Source of the DNA: Mesorhabditis belari
Taxonomy: Eukaryota; Nematoda; Chromadorea; Rhabditida; Rhabditidae
Length of the DNA stretch: 64,000 bases
Assembly: GCA_958450365.1 (NCBI GenBank)
Contig: CAUEEP010000920.1
Location: 335,501 to 399,500 of the forward strand
Direction: 5' to 3'
The notes under the pieces: generated by a model
Database searches by the model: none
Told to the model about the DNA's origin: nothing
What the model saw: the letters and a program-made list of their open reading frames with translations, nothing else
Position numbers and translations under genes: made by a program
Part shown: positions 56,901 to 64,000 of the stretch, piece after piece
Numbering within the stretch: the first letter of the stretch is position 1
How the letters are laid out: every line of letters begins with the position of its first letter

Positions 56901-57460
56901 ACGAAATGAGAAGAATTTTGCCGGAAAATTAGTGTTTGCACAGCTTGTCAAGACTTTTACGTGCTCTGTCGAAACGATGCAGAAAAATATTATCGTTTCG
57001 TTGTTTCAATGCATAAGTACTTTAGAATCAAAATCTTGGAAATCTTGGAAAAATGAGAATCAATCAATTAAGATTTTGCACTGATCATCAGCGCTTCAAA
57101 GTTCGTCACAAAATCCAGGTACAGATCGATTTCTTGTTTCAAATGTTCATCCCAAAAACCAGGTCCAATAATTTGTTGTTGAGCTTTGCAACCGATTCAA
57201 TCGTTGATTGCCCTTGTTCCGTTGTTTCATTGGAGTCGGCCGTGTTTGCTTGTTCAATGGAAAACGTGGATTTTGATGATTTTGATGAATCAATTGTGTG
57301 GAAATCGATGAAATGTGGAAAAAGATGTAATGATGATGATTGGGGGAAATGGTGACGTGCAGATGATCTTTATACTCTCAAAACTAGGAGGGGTTTATTG
57401 AAACCATCGTGAACAAATCAATCAATCATCTCTTTTAAAATGATTCCAAACTTGGCACGG

Positions 57461-57570
57461 CTTAACTCTTATGCGAATGCTACAAATATCAAGCCTAAGC
57501 CACTAGAGAGTGGTTTAGAACTCTCTAGTGGTTTAGACTTGATATTTGTAGCATTTGCATAAGACTTAAG
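57461..57570. other. Long hairpin with 44-nt arms
   Basis: The arm CTTATGCGAATGCTACAAAT continuing to CTAGAGAGT pairs with ACTCTCTAGTGG continuing to ATTTGTAGCATTTGCATAAG. There are about three mismatches and an 8-nt loop. It has the size and shape of a small-RNA precursor, or of a young foldback element. Confidence 0.6.
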
Positions 57571-60500
57571 CATAAAACTACTGTCTTTTTTAGCCATGCT
57601 ATAAACGATGCAAAATGTATGATGATTCGCGGTGTGTCGTTGGACTTTGTGCTTAGGAAAAGTCTGTGACTGGACAGACCTTTCTTCTCTTAGCAAACCG
57701 TCGACAAACATTCACCTTTTCACCTCTTCTCCTCGTCCACCTCTCTTCTTCCCCTCTCTTCTCCCCCTCCCTTCTCCCTCTCTCCTTCATCCTCTTGTGT
57801 GCACGAATGATCTCTGCTCCCATTTTTTTTTCTCTTCTTTTCACCGCTCAATGTCTATGTGACTTTTGCTCTAGAAAAATTTTATCCAAGCCATATAACA
57901 AAGTTTTTATCGCTGTATAGTGTTTTCACCCCATCGTTATTCACTTTTCCTGAAACGAACTTTAATCTATTTACCACTTCCTGACGTTTACCAGTTTGCT
58001 TACCCATGTTTCCGGGAATTTTACTTCCTGGATTTGCCAGCTAGTCATCATTTCATTGTTAATTTTCATTGTGAAGATTCATTGCACTAGAATGTCGATC
58101 AATTTCTTAGTCTTTTCCATTTTTTTTGCTTTGTTTTCCCTCAGTCTGGTCTCCGTTTCCGAGCACTAATGAACACGTAATCGGTGAGTTTTTCCGTTTT
58201 TATTTCACCTTTATCCAAGTTTTAATCTTCAACCTCAAAGCTCAACTGGGCAACGCCAAAAAAGTGACTTTTAGACTCTGCGCTGTCGGCAGAAAAAAAA
58301 GGAAAGACACCCGAGATCAAACGCCTCATGACCAATGTAAAAAAGAAAATGTTTGCCTAGTTTTTGGTTGATTTTTCCTAGATTTAACATATTATTGATG
58401 ACGCGAGAATCTAAGCTATAAGATGAGACTAGGAAGCTAGACAAGGAAGTGAAAAAAGGCGAAAGGAAAAGAGACGAAAAGAGACGAAAAGTCGCCCTAT
58501 GGCTCTTTATTCTTTGGTCGATTGAGAAAAGGGAAAAGGAGGAGTCTCCGTGCACGTTCTACGGGACCTTAGTGAAAAAAAAGAGAAAGAAAGGCTAGGA
58601 ATAGAGAGAAATATAAGGGGATAGGAGGAGACTCGTTCCTTTGATCATTGCTCTCGTCTATCCCCTATTTTTTAGTAGAAATGAGCCGAGAAGGCACGAT
58701 AGGGCAAAGACCAAAACGAAAAGCTCATAAATATTCTCGTAAAGGTCTTCCCTGTCATTTTTGAATGCGAAACTTTGAGGTGGATCGGGTACGAGATATA
58801 GTATTCAGTTTGGAAGTGATGTAGGCTTTCCATTCCATAGTTTTAAAATACTTGATTGGTACTATTTCACTCTAGAACTTCGCTACTATTTATCTCAAAT
58901 CTTGTCTTCTTTCTTTCTTTAACTGAATCCTAAGAATTCAAGTTTTTCCAGACTTCCATCTTTCAATATTTCTCAAGTCCGATATTTTTTTGATAAACGA
59001 TTTAGGGGAAGACAGCTCATTGATATTCTCTCCTTCAACATTTTCCATTTCCCGTCAATCCCCCGCCTTTTCTCATCATAAGACATTTTGATAGTACGGA
59101 ATTTTTATAGGAAAAATTTTACACAGAAAAACATTCTTGAATCATGGTCCCGATAGTTTCTCCCGACAACAAACCAAAACTTTTTCGTTTCGCCGAAACT
59201 CAGCAAAAAAAAAAACTACGAGTTTGAATCATAGTCTTTAACAATAAAAGAGAAATTTCTCAAATTCTTTAAAGTTTACGATAATTTTCAGTATTTGATA
59301 TTTGCTGATAAGCTCTCGTTCTCTCATTGAGCTTTGGTTTTTTGTGATTAGTGAGAAATAAACAAAGGAAAAGGCTTTGAAATGATGAAATTCAACTAGA
59401 CCGATCACAAGGTCAGTCTGTGAGGGGGAAATGGGGGAAAACAAGGCTTGTATCTAGAAAAAAACAAGGCTTGTATCTAGAAATGAAAATTGAGAAAGAT
59501 GAGAGAGTAGTTGTTCATTGTTTTTGAGTCAGAAAATCATTTATCAAAGTATTTTGGGTGATTCAATAGGCTATGGAGTGATGCTAATATTCTTACACAA
59601 AAATTTTCCTTGTTTGCATTTGAAAGATAATGAAAGAGTTGCCAATAACAGAAACTTACTTCAATTTACTGCAATTTTATTGTTCTTGTTTTTCCCAGCA
59701 AATCTATCAGCTTTATTGCAGAATTGAAAATCCTCTCTTCCTCTCTTCCTGCTTTCAGCTCTCAAAAGTTGATCTGTTCCTTGTGGCGTTTTGTTCATTC
59801 ACGAGTGTTTTTCTCCAAACGGGAATGACTGCGTTTTCCCCTTTAGATGTTTTCGATCATCCAAGTAACCTTTTTTTACTCTTTTTTCTCTCTTTTCACT
59901 TCAGCATAAGGTCTTATTTTATTCGTAGAGTCCGTCTCGTCTTAGCCTTTTCTGGATCGACGCGGTTTTTTTCGAGGTTTGCGGAGAGAACTCGATGACC
60001 AAAGACCAAGGAACGAAAGGAGAAGGGATCACCCCCATTCTCTTGAAAATAAGGACTCTAGATGGAGAATGGGAAAAGATGAGAGAAGAGAAAAACCGAT
60101 TGTGTATAGTGGGTGTGAATGAGTGGAGAAATCTCTCGTGACCATTCACCCAATCTTTCTCTTTCTCATCTTTTTTTCAATGTTCTACTCGGATTTCTAT
60201 TAGTCTGGCCTTTATTCATTGATCTTTAGACTTTTTACTTGAACATTTTCCTTTGAACTGGTTTTCTCTTGGACTTGAGACTTTCTAGGAGCGTCGAGTT
60301 CGACGATCTTAACCTCTAATGTAAATTAGTTAGATCAAAATCCCATCAAAATGTCAGATTTTATCGAAATGTCAAAAACTGTTTGTCTATTTTCCTATTA
60401 CTTTTTATTTTGTTGTCTCTCGATTTCTCTCAAATCAAATCAAATGCAAATTTCATGATTTTCCTGTTATTCGACTCTAGTCGAGCGTGGTACAAAAAAA

Positions 60501-60782
60501 TGAAAACAAAGATCACCATGGATCTTTTTGGAAAAGAGAAACGAAAGATTTCGTGGGGAATTTTGGGTAAACGATGAGATGGAAAAGAGCTAGAGAAGTC
60601 TGTGAATCGGAAAGGAAAGAGGGAACAGAGATTCGTCTAGAAGCGAAAACATGAAAAGAAACGAAAACGGGAAAAGGTTTGATCTTTTCGAGTTTCTCTC
60701 ATCGTTTTTCACCTCTAGATTGCCCTCGATCTATCTCACTTTTTGGTCTTTATTCCCTAAAAATTATCGGAGCCGACAACAA

Positions 60783-60850
60783 AGCGATCTCTTTTCCCTT
60801 TGCGATCTCTTTTCCCTTTGCGATCTCTTTTCCCCTTTGCAATCTCTTCT
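60783..60850. repeat. 17-18-bp tandem repeat
   Basis: Three to four copies of GCGATCTCTTTTCCCTTT, the last one degenerate. Confidence 0.85.
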
Positions 60851-62032
60851 CCATCTTTCCCATTCTTTCCACACAAGCGCCCTTGCACAGCCATTGCTCT
60901 TTGGCCACGAAATGATTACGGGTAGAATTTTGAAATTTTAATATAGTTTCTGCTCTTATCTTATTTGATTTTCGATCGCTTTTCTTTGCACAATTCTGAC
61001 AGGCAAATAGCAGCAGCCAAATATGATTTTATCCAAAAATTTGTCATAGGAATTGTTTTCATGAGTTGCTAAATTGATATCGTTTAGGTAATCTTATTGA
61101 ATTGTTTTCTGTAAAAGTCAGTTTTTCGTTTAGGTAACTTTATTGCACTGTTTTCATGATCAAACTTTAACTTTTTCTTATTTTCCCAAGAGTTTAATGA
61201 GAAACATAGTGTTATCGAAAGCTGTGGTTAATTCTTGGAGCACCGATTACCAAATCTCATCCATCTTATCGTTTAAAACTGTTTTTCGATTTGAAACATA
61301 GTGAAAAACTCAAAAAAAATGTTATTGAGATGGGGTTTATCTTTTTTCTAACTTTTTTACAGTCAAAAACAGCAAGTAAACGATCAGGGACCGAGTGAGT
61401 GAAAAAGTGCAAGAGATTAAAACAACTACGGTGGCTTGAAGAGGGGTGGGGTTTGTGCTAGAATGGGTGAAGGGGTTGAAAAGAATTCGAAAAGGGGGAA
61501 AAGAATTCAGAAAAGATGGAGAACTTTGTGCTTGTTCTGTTTACATTCAATCCTTTTCAAATCCTCATCTCTTTCTCTTTTCTCATTCTCTTTTCTCCAA
61601 AAACGGTCTACGGTCCCGCTTTTCTCTCACCTTTACCACTTCTCTCTTTTCGACTGGCTGCTGAATTTTATTTCGTCACGTTGTGTCATTCCAGGTGCTC
61701 ACACTTTTCCACAATTAGGTTTTTGACATTTTATATGGATATGGTGGCTTAGGTCATATAAAAGTAGCTCCAATTTTGAGATAGATACTCCTCTTTTTTG
61801 TCTCTTGTTCTGGTTTTGACAGTATCTTTAGAGCTTCTAGATCCTAGATTTCAGACAGAGAAGAGATTTCAGACAGTACAATCTAGCATTGATTTGTAAG
61901 ATTTCAAAATATCTTTGGATTCATCTCTTTCATTACCAGTTTCTTTCAAAACAATCCAACTCATTCATCTTGTTCCCACTTCTCCATTCGACCTTTCATA
62001 TTCCATCTTTTTATCTTTCCTTCCCTTCCTTC

Positions 62033-62075
62033 TTCCCCTCTTCCCCTCTTCCCCTCTTCCCCTCTTTTCCCCTCC
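62033..62075. repeat. Pyrimidine simple repeat CCCCTCTT
   Basis: Tandem TTCCCCTCTTCCCCTC within a wider CT-rich tract (61980-62170), all pyrimidine on the plus strand. Confidence 0.8.
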
Positions 62076-62451
62076 AGACAGACACACATTTTTGCACAAG
62101 AAGTGGGCGGTGCCCTTTCCCTTTCCCTCTTTTTCCATTTCCCCTTCAAAACGACCTCTTTTCTTTCTTCCGGGAATCACAAACTCCGCCGAAGAGCAAC
62201 GACCATTCCCCTATTCTCTTCTCTCTTTTCTGTACCAAACTTTTTTTTTGTTTGATTCTCACACTTTGTCCTTTAATCTCTTGGAAAATACAACTATTTC
62301 TTCAACGATTTCTAATCCCATTTTCGTCTTTTCTTCATTTCATTTCATTTCGCATCGCCAATGATCTTTGCCTTCAGATTTTCCGAGTTAATTGGTATGT
62401 GTAATTTGATTCATAAAATTCTTGTCTTCTGATCATGTTTTTCATCAAAGT

Positions 62452-62490
62452 TTAGAACTTTGTTCGGACAAAACCCGAACAAAGTTCTAA
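62452..62490. other. 16-bp hairpin
   Basis: TTAGAACTTTGTTCGG and CCGAACAAAGTTCTAA form a perfect stem with a 7-nt loop. It could be a transcribed hairpin or a MITE relic. Nothing nearby clarifies its role. Confidence 0.5.
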
Positions 62491-64000
62491 CCTTCAAAAG
62501 AATTACTGTATCTTGGGGAAGAGGATTTAGTTTAAAAGTCTTATGAATGATTCCATGACTACAAAACAAAAAGTATGACCGGACGGACTAGTCAAAGGAT
62601 TAGATGTGTTTTAAAGTTTCAAATCGGAAAGTTTGATAAAAATTTGAAATGTTTAATTTGGATTTTCATTGACCAATGTCTTTCATTTCCTTTTTTTCAA
62701 TTCGTCATTTCCCAGACCTCAATTTGTCTTTTCCAATCCTCCTACACAATTTAGCAAACGAAAATTGGATGGAGATGTTTTACTAAATAAAGAAAATTCT
62801 AATTTAAACTGAGAAATCAAAAATTGTATGTAAATTTTAGAAAGTTCTAGTCAAGAGTCAAGATTTCCGAATAAATACGAAATCTCAGCTTTCACAAATA
62901 TTTTCATCATTTCGATCGTGTGATGAGTGATCGCTTGTGTGCGTGTGAGGCGAAAGAATTCGAAATACCGGCTGAATGGTTGAATGGTCTGTTCTGTGCT
63001 TTAGTCGATGTGTCTGTCACTCACTCAGTAGTCTCTTTCCCCTTCTTCTTCTTCTTCTTCTCTTTTGTACACTCATTGTATTCCTCGCGAATTCCCTTCT
63101 CTCACTCAACTTCTCCACCCCCAATACACACAAAAGCTGACTCAGTCTATCGTTGATTTGAAAAAAGAAGCATTTTCGAGTTAAAACCCTACATGATTTA
63201 GTACTGTTTCCAGAAAAAGTCGATTCTTTCTAGAATTTAATCACTGACTCATAACTGACTCTAGAATTTAGTCACTGATTCAACTGCTCAAAGTCTAAAC
63301 TCATTCCTCAGATCATTTTTAGTTTGATTTGATTTGATTGTTTGATTTGAAGTTTGATTTTTGAAATTTAACATCGGGAAAATGCATGATTACTTAGTTT
63401 TTCTAATAACGTAATTAGTTTTTCTAATAACGACAAGATTCTACAAATAATTATCCTCACTAATCCTTTCATTGAAAAGTCTCATGACTTTGGAAAAGAA
63501 AACCCTCATCTCTCTTTTGTAAAATTGAAAGCAAAGGTTAATTTTCTCTCCAAAACGGGAACTTTTTCTCAAAAGCACAAAAGCAATTACCAACTGTACC
63601 AAATGCAATTTTCCCTCAAAAATGGATACAATGCAGGTGCCCATTTTGACGCTAAAGATCAACTATTTTGTGTCCATTTGTTCTCGGAATGTAAAGGCTA
63701 AAAAGTCAATGTTTAGCCAAAGAAATTGGGTGACGATCTTTAGCCAAATTCGGCTAAACGACGGGAAATTTGGAATTTCCTGGAGCGAAATGTTTTTGTT
63801 TTCAAGTAGAGAGAAATTTCGTGTGGGCGGCTTGCGCACAGCGGTGCTGATCACAGTGAATCGACCGTTGTTCTCTCAATCTACTGAGAAACGACGAGAG
63901 AAAAGTTGAGCGAATGGAAGAAATGGCGCAAGTTGTGTGGTGATCTATCCTTGTCTCCCTGTGTTTCCCAATTTGATCATTTCTCTTTCACCGCTTTTTC

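Larger units (their letters stand above)
40350..64000. other. Gene-poor stretch, no supported coding gene
   Basis: I read both strands and found no protein family, no chain of convincing exons, and no rRNA or canonical tRNA. Most open frames are short, low-complexity shadows of purine/pyrimidine tracts such as TCTCTTTTCTCTC. The individual repeats and hairpins are listed separately. Isolated segments with plausible splice borders (51315-51496; 58145-58183, 59847-59864 and 61695-61718) are discussed as candidates only. The stretch may be a long intergenic or intronic regulatory region of a gene outside the window. Confidence 0.45.

Noticed and set aside
57143..57355. Possible coding exon on either strand
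   Set aside because: Both strands are open and the minus frame is Ser/Thr-rich with a weak acceptor. Without partner exons neither can be preferred.
61889..62404. Long plus-strand open frame (171 codons) in the CT-rich tract
   Set aside because: It translates to Ser/Phe/Pro low complexity from polypyrimidine repeats, and other frames of the same tract are also open. There are no splice context and no domain.

Overview
The window looks like a piece of a nematode nuclear genome, probably a rhabditid. The evidence is AT-rich DNA, compact multi-exon genes with short introns ending in TTTCAG-type acceptors, and degenerate GCCTAA/GCCTGA arrays that resemble the nematode telomere unit TTAGGC. The proteins also read best as nematode or animal families. 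No bacterial, phage or CRISPR features were seen. All exon models were built by hand from reading frames, splice sites and paralogue comparison, without transcripts.

Layout. (1) 106-2535: the 3' eleven exons of a GH30 glucosylceramidase (GBA-like) gene. The reading frame is open, but the acid/base NEP motif has become ARP. (2) 3255-18781: a tandem triplication of a unit carrying a small four-TM gene. Units 1 and 2 each carry a decayed CR1/jockey-type LINE and a nested MITE. Unit 3 has neither. Unit 2 is a sequence hybrid of unit 3 (5' part) and unit 1 (3' part), as expected from unequal crossing-over. (3) 20039-26301: three more members of the same family. All six genes share seven exons, identical intron phases, a 68-nt exon 4 and an 82-nt exon 6. 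The Cys-rich start, four hydrophobic segments and, in the sixth, PY motifs suggest LAPTM4-like endosomal/lysosomal membrane proteins. (4) 27109-28620: a decayed seventh copy split by a frameshifted mariner. (5) 31973-37102: an ETS-domain transcription factor of the ERG/FLI/FEV class with at least nine exons and introns loaded with MITEs. (6) 37103-40349: a dense transposon graveyard of palindromic MITEs, mariner deletion derivatives and a deleted Tc1/mariner element. (7) About 40.35-64 kb: nearly 24 kb with no gene I can support, holding minisatellites, telomere-like repeats, hairpins and purine/pyrimidine tracts.

The most interesting signals are the crossover-made hybrid four-TM gene, dated by occupied and empty transposon sites; a probable glucosylceramidase pseudoenzyme; and a candidate 15-nt microexon in the ETS gene. 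There is no operon-like coupling. The membrane-protein array is best seen as one expanding family, and the ETS gene is an independent regulator beside it.
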